Below are positions 1 through 11,999 of a DNA stretch of 64,000 bases, one piece after another. How positions within the stretch are numbered: the stretch's first letter is position 1; every line of letters begins with the position of its first letter. Both the position numbers and the translations under genes were made by a program. This DNA comes from Phycomyces blakesleeanus NRRL 1555(-) (Eukaryota > Mucoromycota > Mucoromycetes > Mucorales > Phycomycetaceae). Below the pieces are notes generated by a model. That model worked only from the letters and a program-made list of their open reading frames with translations, searched no databases and was not told where the DNA came from. The stretch spans positions 62,001-126,000 of the forward strand of contig NW_017265192.1 of the NCBI RefSeq assembly GCF_001638985.1, in the 5' to 3' direction.

Positions 1-887
1 ATGTAAATATACAAACTTCAATACTCTTATACAATATTTTCTGTTATTTTTTTTTAAAATATCTAATATAAACCTAATCAATAAATGTATATTTCTTTCT
101 AGCTTGGGTCTACAAGCATATAGTCGGTTTTGTGGATGGAACAATGCAAAAAATTTGTTGTTCACAAGAGAAAGCAGACCAAAAGATTATATATAATGGA
201 TGGAAAGTAAGTTACTTTTTTGATATTTAATTAAAGTATGCATCTGTATAGTAAAACATTTGTATGTTTTTGTATTCGTCTTATGATTTGAACAGCACAT
301 CCATTGTCTTAAGTATCAGGCAATTGTGACACCTGATGATATCACCAATAGCCTTCTTGGTCCTTTCACTGGGTTCACTCATAATGTAAGAATGTTTGAT
401 GAGTCCAGGACATTGGATTGTCTCATCTTGCATCTGAGTACTTTAACTCCAGAAAGAAATAGTGGTTTACACTATGTAATTTATGGTGACCAAGCATATC
501 AAAAATTACTATATGTTTATAGACCATTTACAGTATATGAGATAAAAGACCATCGTGAGTTATTTGATATAATGCTTTTATACTTTTGACTTACAACTTC
601 CTACTACTATGTTATATATAGCTTCTTTGAAAGAAGTTAACAGAAAGATGTCACAAACAAGAGTGCAGGTCGAGATGGAGTTTGGGAAGGTATCACAGTA
701 CTTTAAATACTGCAAATATCATTAATCTTTCTCAATTGAAAGAGGTACAAAGTCAGCAATAATATACTTTTTATCAACTCTTTTCAAGAATATGCATACG
801 TGTATAAATGGTTCAGCAACCACGGCAATTTTTGGGCCGCCACCACCAAAAATTGAGGAGTACATCACCGGACTCATACGTAAATGA
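1..887 (+). pseudogene. PIF/Harbinger (HARBI1-like) transposase, 5' end outside window (Harbinger-1)
   Basis: This is a DDE transposase of the PIF/Harbinger superfamily, which cuts and pastes the element with help from a Myb-like partner. Three exons can be read. The first ends at a GTAAGT donor near 210 and carries the first Asp in GFVDGT. The second starts after an acceptor near 296 and carries the second Asp in YGDQAY. The third starts near 622 after TATATAG and carries the Glu in VEMEFGK. The complete D-D-E set is therefore visible. One in-frame TAA follows CKYH, and the frame then continues to the stop at 885-887 with a proline run and a normal-looking C-terminus. The start lies beyond the window edge. 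The Myb-like gene on the opposite strand begins its 3' end only about 120 bp downstream, a tail-to-tail layout also seen in Harbinger-2. Because of the internal stop it is probably non-functional. Confidence 0.8.
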
Positions 888-1005
888 CAACCAAGAGACA
901 CAATCAATAATGTGAATACTATTTTGGACAATTTGCCTAACTTAGTTTAGTCTTAGAACTATATAAATAAAAAATGATAGTTATAAACCTAACAAATCTT
1001 ATATA

Positions 1006-1995
1006 TTAAATTTTATTACAGTATTTTTGACATATTATTATCAACAAAATTGTTTTTACAAGCTGTTGTAGAAGAATCAAGCACTTGTCAAAAAAAGCCT
1101 CTTGCTTTTCCATGTGCTGGTCTTGTTTTTCAAGATGGTGATCTTGCTTCTTCAGAAGAGATAAGATCTTTCTGTTGATGATGGCCTCAGAGTAAACATC
1201 ATCACTGTTTTCAAACAGCACATCACTGCTGTCATCATATCTCTCAACTCTCTTATCTTCTCTCTCATCTTCCTCATTTCCAGTCAAGGTTTCAGCAACA
1301 GCTTGTTGTCTAGAAGAAGAACTATTTGTGTTGAGCATCTCTGGTTCTGAGTGACTATATAATGCTATGTGCATTATTTCATCTCCTCTATTCTTGGCCA
1401 ATATTGTCTTGGCAAAATCTGATACTTTCTTCAGAATTTTTCCTTCTTTAAATTTATCTTTCTTTAAATATAAGTATTAAGTTAATAATTATTTTATTGT
1501 TTTCTATTTTACATATATGAAGTACTTACTTCTTGCATTGTTTCGTATGTAGCTCTTCCAAGTGTGGTTTGCAACATGGAATCTAACTTTGTCCATCTTT
1601 TGCTATGAGATAAACTCATAACTTTCTGGTACTCTCTGAACATTTTGTTCTTTTTGTTTTTGATACATGACTTCTTTAATTTCTTTGGGCTTTTATCACC
1701 CATGGCATTGACAGCACTTATGATTTTGTTCCATTCCTGTGTTCTATTTCTGTATAGCTGAGAGTAGGGATGGAACTCATGATAAGCCTGCATCAATGCA
1801 AGCTTTCTTTTGTTATCCCATTTTCCTCGAGATGAAACTTTCATTAGCACATAATTAGTGAGTAGTTAAAGTAAGTTTTATGAAAGCCTCTCAAATTTGA
1901 TGATGTTATTCTTTACAAAATTATATATCATAAAAATGCTATTACCTTTCTTTTTGATAGCACCGGAATTAATAGAAGATGTATTGTGATTCATA
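1006..1995 (-). CDS. Myb/SANT-like DNA-binding partner of Harbinger-1
   Basis: This is a three-exon gene. The first exon (about 1995-1949) encodes MNHNTSSINSGAIKKK and ends at a GTAATAG donor. The second (about 1842-1530) contains a trihelix/SANT-like region rich in W, R and K (SSRGKWDNKRK, then RTQEWNKIISAVN and KRWTKLDSML) and ends at GTAAGTACTTC. The third (about 1462-1006) is acidic, then Gln/His/Lys-rich with a coiled-coil-like HHLEKQDQHMEKQE stretch. Harbinger elements typically carry such a Myb-like protein, which binds the transposon ends and helps the transposase into the nucleus. Placement tail-to-tail with a HARBI1-type transposase supports this role. No stop interrupts the reading if the introns are right, so this gene may be intact. 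The splice sites were placed by eye. Confidence 0.65.
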
Positions 1996-2564
1996 GCTAG
2001 GTAAGTATAGAGTTTATATTAAATGTTTTCAAGAGAGATATAGTTAAGAGTATAAGAAGAGTTGATATGTGACAAAGTAAGATTAAAGGAAGATTAAAAT
2101 ATACTTTTATTAATGTTTTTATGTCTTTTATATTAGCAAGATATATATCATGTATTATCATTAATAAAGTGGTAAGAATAATATAATAATATACATAAAA
2201 GTCTAAATTAAATTCTGGCAAAAAAGTACTTATTGAAAGGACTAAAACTAATAAATCATATCAAATATGCACCTCTTTTTTTAAATAAACTTGTTCTTTA
2301 AAGATCAAATAAATTAATTACATATACAATAGATATCTCTGGCTACCCTATCCCTTGATTTGAGAGTGAAAGAATAGATTTAATTTTGAGGAAATAATTA
2401 ATAGAAAATGTTAGTGGAAAATTAGGAAATTTGTAATTTTCCACATACATTTTTCACTAAATTGCGTCAACCAAAAAAATTGTATAATAATCATTGGAAA
2501 TTAAATTGCCGTCTAAATTGAAAATAGATAAAATATTCAATTTTTCACTAGATAACACCCTTTC
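1996..2564. other. Non-coding AT-rich stretch
   Basis: Very AT-rich sequence between Harbinger-1 and the LTR remnant. I see no convincing coding region. It probably contains the right terminus of Harbinger-1, but I could not define its inverted repeat. Confidence 0.4.
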
Positions 2565-2850
2565 TAATGGTTGACTTTTTAGAATAAAAGATCTTGACTT
2601 TGCCAATTGGCCTTTCATATATGTTTTAGATGTTTAAGATGGTGAATATACTTATAGAAGATATTACTGAACAACAAGCATCTAAGACATATTATCATAG
2701 CTATTCTTTTAGCCAGAAATCAATCATCATTTTATATAAGTAGTTAAGAATTACATTTAATAAAAATCATCTTTATTCTTATCTAAAAACTATTCTTAAA
2801 AACTTAACAATCACCAGTGGTATTGTTTCTGTGACTTAATTACAAGTGGA
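2565..2850 (+). repeat. LTR remnant, family A (5' truncated)
   Basis: This matches the 362-bp repeats at 34715-35076 and 43601-43963, and in inverted orientation 44038-44399. The shared block runs from GGTTGACTTTTTAG through AAGATCTTGACTTTGCC to ACTTAATTACAAGTG. Full copies begin TGTCAGAG and end CTTGACA, and carry TATAAATA about 25 nt before AATAAA, the usual promoter and poly(A) module of an LTR. Here the first 40 or so bases are missing and the TATA box reads TATATAAG. No internal retroelement sequence lies next to it, so it is a solo LTR relic. Confidence 0.7.
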
Positions 2851-3070
2851 AAACCTTTAATTTCTCAAAACTGGGAGCAGTCACGTAGACAGCCAAACTT
2901 TGTTAGATCCGGGTCAAACAGAAAAAAAGCAGTTTTATAAAGCACTTTGATTTTTTTTTCAAGATTATCAAAAAAAAGTCAATAATTTTATTTTTTTTAT
3001 TACTATGTTTCCATCAAAAAAGTCATAAAATAATATCAGAAAAGTATGTTTAAATAATTTTATTATTTTT

Positions 3071-4507
3071 TTATTGCTTTTTATACTTTTGCTGAGGAGC
3101 AACACCGGTTTCTTCCATTAGAGACAAGCAATCTCTCAAAATCTGGGATGTTATGTCCATCCCAGAACCATTCTTCAAGTTTTTTGAACAAGCTTTCAGA
3201 AACTTCATCAAGCTCAAGCAAATGCAACTCATTTTGTGCTGTAGCACTCTTCTCATTTCTCTCAACTACCTGAACTTCTGGGTTCTGGACTATAGGAAGC
3301 TTTTTAGTTAAAGAGTATTGAAGTCCCATCATTCTGCAGACCAAAAAATATGTTTGCACAAATGATTAGGGTCTGGACAAGAGCAGACTGACAGGAATTC
3401 CTCTTTAACCAAGAGCTCGTACCAAACTGAATTGTCAGTAAAGGAGCGACACTTGTACATCTGTAATAAATATATAAAAATTGATATTAGTATGATTGAA
3501 CTCAATGCATTATCAGTTATATAGTCTTACCAAGTTGTCTTCTACAGTTTCAATCATGCAAAGAGCATCTTCGTGATCAACGTCAAAAGCCTTCTTCTTC
3601 TTAGCCTTCTCAACATGAGTGAGAACAAGCTTCTTGAACCCATACATAATCTTGAGACCCTCTTATCTATAGTCATGCTCAACTACTTGGGAGAGCATGT
3701 AAACCAACCGGTCAACCCAGAAGTTTCTTAATCTTCCCAAGTAGTAAGCTTTCAAGATATGATGATAGGATTCAATAAGACTGTTCGTGTGGAATCTGGG
3801 ATCCTAATAAAAAAACAGTAAAAACAGTTCATAAATAAAACATTATAATTATATTAGCTTTACCAATCTCCAGGCCATTAACCAAAGGTCACACTTAGCA
3901 TGCCAGTGCATAGCAAAGTATGCCACAGATTTCTCATGGCCAGCAAACTTGGAAACAAATTCCTTGTATTGCTGGTCAAACGCCTCCTTAGTCTTGGCAT
4001 ACATCAGTAAGTTGAGGGCCACCCGAACTGCATCTCGCTCATGCTTGCTTTCATAGGTGGCTCCAGTAATTTTTACCTACAGCATTAGTAAAATATAAGT
4101 AATTATTAGTAAACTTTAAGAATGAGTGTATTAACATAATTTACATCTTTTTTGATATGCATCTCCCATGCTCTCTTGATGTGCCAGTGGCACAAAAGGA
4201 CCTGAACCGACTGGCCAAAGACTTCCTCCAGGGTACTAATCTTGACTGGACTGCAGTCAATCATCACGAGCTTGACATGCAGGCTACAGTTGGATTTAAT
4301 CCTACTGAGCCATTTTGACAAGATTGTGATTAATTCTGCATTAGTCACAAAGAAACAGACTGGGACACCCTTGTTCTTAATGTTGCTTCTCACAACAATC
4401 GTATACAAATAAAAGTGCTTGTTGGAATCCACCAAGGATTTGCAAGTCTTGTGAGTGAAGTCAATGCACCACTTGTCTGCTGACTCAAGAATCTGCTTAA
4501 TGCACTG
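3071..4507 (-). pseudogene. MULE transposase, catalytic and SWIM part (C-terminal half)
   Basis: This is the C-terminal half of a Mutator-like transposase. After a plausible acceptor (TTTTTGCAG) at 4508 the first exon reads CIKQILESADKWCIDFTHKT, the first catalytic Asp region. It then gives a second Asp in MIDCSPVKISTLEE, followed by the MULE signature CHWHIKRAWE. Downstream exons continue with AMHWHAKCDLW and then a SWIM-type zinc motif, CSCPDPNHLCKH, near 3370. A one-base frameshift directly after that motif moves the remaining C-terminus (to 3081) into another frame. Stops also occur near 3660, so this is a relic. The missing N-terminal half fits the fragment at 11125-11981, with a CACTA element lying between them. 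Confidence 0.8.
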
Positions 4508-4753
4508 CAAAAACAGATCAATTTTGCATATGTAAAGTATACCTAAGTTCTGATAGCCAGAATAGGTAAAATTGTAGTTCAGCTCACTTTTGTGAGTAAA
4601 GTATTTGAATAGTACTTTAAGCTACTCTATTGGCTACTGGCAGCTGTGTAGCATTAGAATGCAACATCAAACTCAAATAAAATAAAAGTGTGTTTTCTTT
4701 GGTCTCTTTCTTTACTATTAAATACTATTGTAAACCTTTCTTTTCATTTTAAA

Positions 4754-7700
4754 ATGGTTCCTATTCGCAAACCAACTGTTAGAAAAGAGTGTCGATGCTC
4801 TATCTGTAAAAGCAAGACACTAGGATTCGATTGTGTATCTGTTAAAACATTTAAACGTCATCAAGAAAAAGATAATCATGATATTACACATGTTCAAACG
4901 CGTATATTTAATACATTTGCTTTACTTTACTATATTTTATTTTATTTTATATCATTTCCTTTTTTATTATTTTATATAATAATAATAGTACTAACACTAA
5001 TAATAATAAATGTGTAGCCCATGAAGACACATGCAATACACTTAGTAGTACTGTTTCTGAGCCTGTAAATCAAGAGGGAGATAGTTTTGAATTTGAGCAG
5101 GAAGATGTTGAAATGAATTCTGAGCTTAGAAGTAAGAAAACTTATTTTATTACATTGATTTATTTGGGTCTAACATTCCGCTTTTGTAGACCTAAATGAC
5201 ACAAATACCATTTTGGATATACGGACAAGAAACCAACCTTTCTCTGAAACAGATTGTGTGTTTGGCCCTGAAGATAATGTCCAGTATACAAGTGACACTT
5301 ACAAAGAAGAAGAAGAATATGAAGATGAATCCGATGTTGAGATAGACAATGATGAAGGTAGGTACACAGCTTTAGATAATATTATATCCTAGAAAATAGA
5401 GAGTTAATCAACATTCTTTAAAAAAAATCAAATTAAAGATTCTTCATTAGAATCAATCTCCGAATTGAATTTGATTCACCGATTCATTGTTATTTCAGTT
5501 GCTCTATTTGTCTCACTATACGTCATGAATGAAGGAGCTGTAATCCTGATTGTCATAATCAATAAGATCCTGCAGTTTTTGTTTGACCATTCTGCCTTCC
5601 CATGAGTGTTGCTGGCCTCAAAAGTTTGGCCGGATTTGAAGCATTGACAAGTGGTGTCAAGAAGTGTGTTGCATGTAGCAAATGCCATGCCATATATGAT
5701 AATGAAGCCGCCCCTTTGTGTTGTATATCACCCAATTTTGGTAAAACCTCCTTGTGTGGCAACAGCTTGTTTAAGTCTGATCCCGGGTCAAAAGCACCCA
5801 AAAAGACATATGTATTCCACTCTGTCAAGAAAGCCCTAAAGACGTTTTTTCAATGCCTGGATTTTGAAAACAAGATCAACTCATGGAACCGCGGCCCAAA
5901 AATAGATAGCACTTTGTTTGACATGTACGATAGTGCGATGTGGAATAATATAGTAGACGTAGATGGTATACCTTTTGTTGATACCAAGCGATCACTCATG
6001 CTCACGCTGAACATTGACTGGTTTCAGCCATTCGATGGTATTACCTACTCCTGTGGTGCCATATATCTTGTAATCAATAATCTTTCATGCAGTGAGTGGT
6101 TCAAGAAGGAGAAAGTGATCCTAGTTGGATTGATGTCAGGGCCCAAGGAAGCGAGCACATCTGATATCAATAACTATTTGAAGCCTTTGGTCAATGAGTT
6201 GACAGAGCTGTATACAGATATTAAGATCAAAACTCATCAATGTCCAAATGATACAACTATCTGAGCAGCCCTTCTCATGATTGCCTGTGATATACCTGCT
6301 GCAAGGAAAGTATGTGGATTCACATCTCATACTAGTACAAAGGCATGCCACAAGTGTAAGTGTCAATTTTTGATGTTGGCTGGAACGAGTTCTGTTGATT
6401 ATTTTGGATTTGATTTCTCGAAGTGGCTCCTTTGCACTAAGAATGACAATCGTAAAGATGCAGAGATCTGGAGAAATGTAACCAAACCAACTGAGAGACA
6501 GCATCTTGAAGTTGCACATGGTGTTTGCTGGTCCGAACTGCATTGTCTTCAGTACTTTGACATTGTCTGCTGTACGATCATTGACCTCATGCACAATCTT
6601 TTCTTAGGCACTGCCAAAAGAATGCTGGAGAGATGGGTTGTGGATGGATTAATCGATAATAAAAAACTTGTTGCCATGTAAAAGGCTGTTGAGAAGGTAG
6701 TGTTGCCGCCCGATTACATGTCACTTGGGACAAAGATTGCCAAGGGATTTCCCTATATGAAGGCTGATGAGTGGAAGTCTTGGTGCCTTGTGTACTCTCT
6801 TGTGGTTCTAAGGGATGTGTTGCCGTTGCCAGAGTTCAAGAACTGGATAGAATTTATTAACGCATGCAGATACTTCACCAAGCCTAGCGTTTCTGAAGAA
6901 GACATTGAGAAAGGACACAAATGCTTAGAAGAATTCTGTAAAGGGTGTGAGACATTGTACGACCTGGACCTTCTCTCTCCCAGCATGCACCTGCATCTGC
7001 ACTTACGCCAAACAATGATTGACTTTGGGCCCGTTTATGGCTATTGGCTTTTCAGCTTTGAAAGGTACAATAGTGTTCTGAAAAATATCAAAACCAATCG
7101 AAGAAATGGGTTCAAATCGACATTTATGAGACAGTTTATTGAAGAGTCATGGAGGGGAGATTATGTTCGTCGACTTCTGAAACCTATGCATGCACTTGCA
7201 TGTTTTGAAATTTTTCGATAAGTTCACCACCAACAACAACAACACTAACACCAACACCTACCTCTCTCACTCTTTCTCAATTTCCAAATATCTTGAAGCT
7301 TCACAGAATCTTTCAATGACAATTCGTGGAAACGAGCCCCTGCCACCATATGCCTTGCCATTGAAAACAAGACCATTATCATTTATGCCAAAACATGAAT
7401 ATGATTGTCTTGTAGGATACTATCAAGCTGCATACAAGAATCCACAGATCTCAGGTTGCAAAAATGTAATTGATGACTCACCTTTCGTCAATGACTGGAT
7501 CGAAATGGTGAAGTCCGTTGATCTTCTTGGGCAAAGCTACAAAGGGTGCATTGGCACGAATGGCCATGGATCATACATACAAGCATATTTGACTGAACAA
7601 ACTGGGTCGGAACATGCGTATGTTGGAGAGATTCAGTACCTTTTTGTTCACAATTTTAGGCCAACTGTTTCTTCTCTAACATACGGAAATTCCCATAGTA

Positions 7701-8168
7701 GTCAGCATGTATTTGCATTTGTCAAATGGTTCAAATCCACTTCGGACAAAACAAGAGAATTAGAAGAAGTTGAGTTGTTACAGGATGAATTCTACAAGCA
7801 AGATTTTCAAAGCATTCTGCCAGTACATCGGATTCTCCTAACCGTTGCAATAGTAGATTACAAAACTACAAAAAATGTCAACAAAAAACTCGCGATTCCT
7901 TTACCAAAAAAAAATTACTATTAATTCTCATACACACACTTGCTTATATATTTATACTCTATTATTATTATTTCCTTTAATCAATTCAATTTCAATTATT
8001 ACTATTTAGCCCTACAACAGAACATAGTAAAAAAGAAAATGTTTATTCATTGTTGATTGCCCAACGAGGCAATGACTGGGACAGGGTGGCAGGAACAGAG
8101 CAAGACAACAATGTTGCTGGATATCTGTTCATTCTTGACTTTGTTCTCACACCCACATTTGACATGTG
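4754..8168 (+). pseudogene. CACTA-1 transposase, tnp2 family
   Basis: This is a tnp2-type (En/Spm) DDE transposase, which recognises CACTA termini. The first exon starts at ATG 4754 and encodes a zinc-finger-like stretch, CRCSICKSKTLGFDC. Acidic exons follow (about 5017-5360). The core begins with MNEGAVILIVIINKIL at 5525. It shifts by one frame at about 5600, then continues with KKCVACSKCHAIY, LNIDWFQPFDGITYSCGAIY, VGLMSGPKE and DIPAARKVCGFTSH, all hallmarks of the family, then IIDLMHNLFLGTAKRM and HLHLHLRQTMIDFGPVYGYW. In-frame stops are at 6262 (TGA) and 6679 (TAA), and another frameshift lies near 7200 before the C-terminal block to 7924. A last short exon-like piece follows TTTAG at 8009. 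Two frameshifts and at least two stops make it inactive. Confidence 0.8.
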
Positions 8169-8270
8169 ATGGGTACGATCAATGTCGTCAACCATTGTCA
8201 ACAATCAGTTGAACTGTATTTATTTTTATTAGTTCTTTATTTTTCTTGTTATAAAACTTATTTATTTATT

Positions 8271-9352
8271 CTAAATATTATTTACCTCTTCACTTCTCCA
8301 AGTGGGGCAAGCCACATGCAAACACCGTCGTGGAAGATTGTCCACAATCTCAATATCCGACTCACCATCAGACATTGCATCCTTCTGAAAGAGTTTGAGA
8401 TAAGCCTTCTCAACAGGGTTTCCAGTCTTATATCCCATTGCAGCATCAATGGCTACCCAGTTGTCCATGTATGTCGACTTGTGTTGGATAGACATCTGGT
8501 TATATAGATTGTAGCTTGAGAAAATAGTAATATACCAATTAATTCTTATATAGTATATACAAGCCTGAAGAGTACAACTGTTTGCTCTCCCCTTGCTGTT
8601 TTTCTTGGCCTTCTGCTCAGGAGACTCGTGAAAAGTACTATGACTGTGCTTGTACCTGTTCTTTATTTTATCACTTATCACCCGTGGGTGAGTACCAGCT
8701 AGACGAGTCTGGGCACTAATGTAGCTCTTCAAGTAGTTGATAACAGCTATGTTATTGCGGTGGTTAATCTTTTTGTTCAAGTTCCACTTCTTCTTACTCT
8801 CGTTCTCAGCAACAAGAGCAGGGTCGTCAGACTCGAACTTCCAGTCCCACAACTTTTCCACAAAAATTTCCTAAATACAGGTTGTTTAATAAGTTGTTGA
8901 TACTAACATATATTAATATTAATTACCAAGATAATGACAGAAACCCCGGCATCACTGAGGGAGATCTGGGGGACATAGGATGGCATCAGAGATGGTTCTA
9001 GACTAGTCATATGAGTCTGATTGTTGGCATAGGCAGTTGCAAAGTCTGCAAATGCCGTATGTGTCTTTCCAGATGTATCAACAACAACGCCCATCCTGTT
9101 TTTAAAGGCTGTCATGTTGCTATTGACAGCAGCAATGTCATCCTTGACACCATTGATACTGTTGTTTACTTTGTTAAACATTTCAATAATTTCCGTGTAT
9201 TGCTGATCTTGGATAGTTGCAGATGAGAAACTGGGGGCAATTTCTCGAGGTCCAACACGGCCAGCCAAAACACGGTTTGCAGAGGTAGATATACTTGCAG
9301 ATGCTTTTCCTTTTCCTTTACAGTCTGTTTTTCTGCTGCTATTGGAAGACAT
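8271..9352 (-). CDS. CACTA-1 accessory protein with N-terminal coiled coil
   Basis: Unrecognised family. Exon 1 runs from ATG at 9352 to about 8930: MSSNSSRKTDCKGKGKAS, a basic Ser-rich start, then a heptad-like segment (YTEIIEMFNKVNNSINGVKD). Exon 2 (about 8871-8570) has a conserved WDWKFESDDPALVAENE and a basic stretch. Exon 3 (about 8491-8271) has MDNWVAIDAAMGY and an acidic DGESDIEIVD tail. The last intron was placed by eye. It lies tail-to-tail with the tnp2 transposase of the same element. Small second genes are also found beside the other three tnp2 genes in this window, so a TnpA-like role (binding subterminal repeats) is a reasonable guess, not a demonstrated one. No stop breaks the reading inside the exons. 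Confidence 0.5.
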
Positions 9353-9359
9353 TTTTTCT

Positions 9360-10360
9360 TTATTGTATTTTTATTAAAGTTTTATACATTAATAAATTAT
9401 TAAAATAAAATAAATGTATGGGTTGAAATATATTTATTTTTGTTTAATCAAAGATATACATACAAAATAAGTTAATATAAAGTAAATTTATAAAATAGCT
9501 GAGAAAATGAAGGGATTATATATTATTTTCTATAAAATCCTTTATAATCTTAAACAACTTCTTTAATATTCAACATAGAACTTAGTGTTACAATATAATT
9601 TTGGACTATTCATTTTATTACTATTGTATTTTACTAGAGTCAATTCTTATCTAAACTGCCTTCTGTTTGAAAGCCCATTTTTTTTCTGCTTTTTCTTTAT
9701 TTTTTTCTTATTTCTTTTTTTTCTGTTTCTTTTCCGCTTTATTTACTTTTATTCTGATTGATGTATTTGAGTTCACACCCTGGTAAGCAATTTGTTTTTA
9801 TTATTATATTGTTATATTTATTCTTAATGTTTTTTCTTTTATTATTATTGTGGTTGCTGATAGTATTACAAGTCTTTGCCGTGTTGATTAATGGACAAGA
9901 ACAAAAAGATAAAACGCGGTTATTGTGTATGTGTTTCTTTATTAATTATTTTTTTCTCTCCTCAGCTCATTAGCTCTTCAGCTCATTAACTCCTCAGCTC
10001 ATTATAAAGACATATCAACAGCAGAAATTTATCTGGTAAGTCTGAATAATTTATTTATTTATTTTATTCTTATATCTAATTTTGTTTATTTTCTATCTCT
10101 GTTAGTACTGCCAACATTTCTATGTATCTGATTGAATGGCTTGTCTTTGAAAACTGGTTTTCTTTGGTAAGTAATAAAGCCAAACTTTATTCCATGATCT
10201 TTACTAATGTGTTTTATCAAACCTTTCAGAACAACAGTCAATGTGGACTATGCCTGGTTCTGACAAAAGTACTGGTAAGTAATCATACTATTTAAATTAA
10301 AGAAAAATAAATATTTATATAATCTAATATAATTGAATAATTTTTTAGCCTTCTCTTACT
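9360..10360 (+). other. Non-coding stretch with serial splice-donor-like sites
   Basis: There is no long reading frame here, but four strong donor-type sites (GGTAAGT or GGTAAGC) occur at 9783, 10036, 10167 and 10275. Pyrimidine-rich AG acceptor-like sites lie between them (near 10109 and 10228). These would delimit exons of about 45-60 nt. This may be the leader or small-exon transcript of CACTA-1, or coincidence. Confidence 0.3.
9959..10003. repeat. Short tandem repeat, three copies of TCAGCTCATTA
   Basis: Three tandem copies of a 16-18 bp unit containing TCAGCTCATTA sit within 45 bp, just before the donor-like site at 10036. Confidence 0.8.
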
Positions 10361-10637
10361 AGTGAAATACCATAAACACGCGTTTCTTTTTAGGATTCAA
10401 TTGTATTGGAAGTATTTATATATTATAATATATGAAAGGGTTTGTTATTATATTAATTATGTAGTAGTCTATATATTAGATAAAACTATATATTGTCAAG
10501 TCATATATATTATAAGCAAGAAGTTTTTTTTTAAATAAAAACAATTTTTCCAAAACAATCCCTATAAAAATATTTGAAATGAAGTGCAAGAAGTATTGCA
10601 GTAGTATGGCATGTGTGAATCCTATAGTTTAGCCATG

Positions 10638-10830
10638 CATAATTGTCCAATAAAAGTGTTTAGATTCGGAAGACAGTATACATAAATTCTGTTTCTTCTG
10701 TTAAATGATCCAATAGAATATCATTATTTCAGTAGACAGTTTTCTCTGTAAAGTAATCCAATAGAATTCTACTATTTCAGTAGACAGTTTTCTATCAAAA
10801 ATAGATTTTTTATTGGAATCTCTGTTTCAA
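10638..10830. repeat. CACTA-1 subterminal repeats (CCAATARAA)
   Basis: CCAATAAAA and CCAATAGAA occur near 10646, 10708 and 10756, with a reverse copy (TTTTATTGG) near 10818. The last two forward copies lie inside a duplicated unit of about 48 bp that includes TTTCAGTAGACAGTTTTCT. The same nonamer is repeated at the right end of CACTA-C (50180-50572). In CACTA elements such subterminal arrays are the usual binding sites for the element's DNA-binding protein. That function is inferred here. Confidence 0.6.
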
Positions 10831-11124
10831 ATCAAGTTTAATTTAATGTAACATCCAAGAAAAAAAAGATGCCATAATTTGATTATTCTCTCTGTGATTA
10901 AATAGTTTAAAAGAACCTTACATCTCTATATGGATCATTATAAGTTCAGAAGTTACATAGATAACTCACAGGTAACATAACATATTGCAAACAGAATCTA
11001 TAAATGCCAAATCTCAGAATTTAATTATTCTGTCACTCAGAATTTCCCATACTATTGCATATGTGTAGAAATCTAATTCCTCAGTGATGGTTAGTAATAT
11101 TCTATCTTTTTATTGAATAAAATA

Positions 11125-11981
11125 ATATATCTTCTTCTGCCAAGGAGAGATTCACGAAACAAGATATGGCCCATTATCTTGATGAAAGACAATGTGAACT
11201 AGATAGTTTCTTTCTTTTTCCAAGAACTCGATCCATTGCTCAACACTTGCCTTATCAATAGCGTTTTTTCTTGAAAGCTTGTTCAAACGAGTATTGATGA
11301 TATTCTGCACATCATGGTAATTGATGCGCAGACACCAGGAAACTGGAAACGCCAAGACCAGCTTCAAGCTATAACACAATTTAGTTAGCAAGTTGGATAA
11401 AAAGAAAGACTATTTAATACCTCTTCTAAGCACTGAGGATTGATGCAAAGGAGCATCTTGATGGCCTTCCAATCCATGTTATTGTCCGCATGGGACACAA
11501 TCTACTGCCTTACCTCAGCAGGTAGTCTTGAACAGACCATGTCCTGGACTTTCTCAGGCTGATGGGTGGGATGCTGCCACAAGTAGTCTATGACAATGTT
11601 ACTATTTCGCAAGGTCTTCTTAGTGATTTTGGACTTGCAGCCATCCTTAATTAATTTGGTTTGAACCCTTTTGGCTTTCTGATTGCCAGCGTCTTTGACT
11701 AGTTTGATCTTCTTGGGTAAACCCTGGTGGTCACAGACAAAGTAACCAGCTGTTACAACGTCTTTGGGACTGGCAGTGCTGGTGGCCTGGGATACATGAG
11801 TGTTGGTCATGTTCCAGTTTGAGTGTCTTTTGGCCGAGTTCTCAAACCAAAAAGAAAAGGCCTCTTCAATAGCAAAAGTCTCAGTTGCTTTGGGGTTAGC
11901 ACTATTGTAATTGGATGCAATGCAGATCATGTGGTTATCGTTGATCTCGTTGATGCTGAAGTTAGTGTGGTTGGAGCTCAT
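11125..11981 (-). pseudogene. MULE transposase, N-terminal (FAR1-like) part
   Basis: The frame starts at ATG 11981. It includes a FAR1/WRKY-like N-terminal region of MULE transposases (ETFAIEEAFSFWFENSAKRH, VTAGYFVCDHQGLPKK) and then the linker (LWQHPTHQPEKVQDMVCSRL). A TAG stop follows VRQ at 11502. The reading resumes as IVSHADNNMDWKAIKMLL and, after a further block, ends in VFHQDNGPYLVS, a TGA (11152) and ISPWQKK. In related MULEs this is exactly where the catalytic domain with CIDSTHKT begins. The fragment at 4507-3071 on the same strand starts with that domain, so both look like halves of one gene. Inactive because of stops and the separation. Confidence 0.65.
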
Positions 11982-11999
11982 TATAAGTGTAAATGTTTT

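Larger units (their letters stand above)
4510..11124. mobile_element. CACTA-type element (CACTA-1) apparently inserted in the MULE
   Basis: This composite region holds a tnp2 transposase (+), a coiled-coil accessory gene (-) and subterminal CCAATARAA repeats at 10.6-10.8 kb. It separates two halves of one MULE reading frame, so it looks like an insertion of about 6.6 kb inside or beside a MULE intron. The outer limits given are the nearest MULE sequence on each side, not proven termini. I could not find matching CACTA-type inverted repeats or a 3-bp duplication. Confidence 0.45.
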
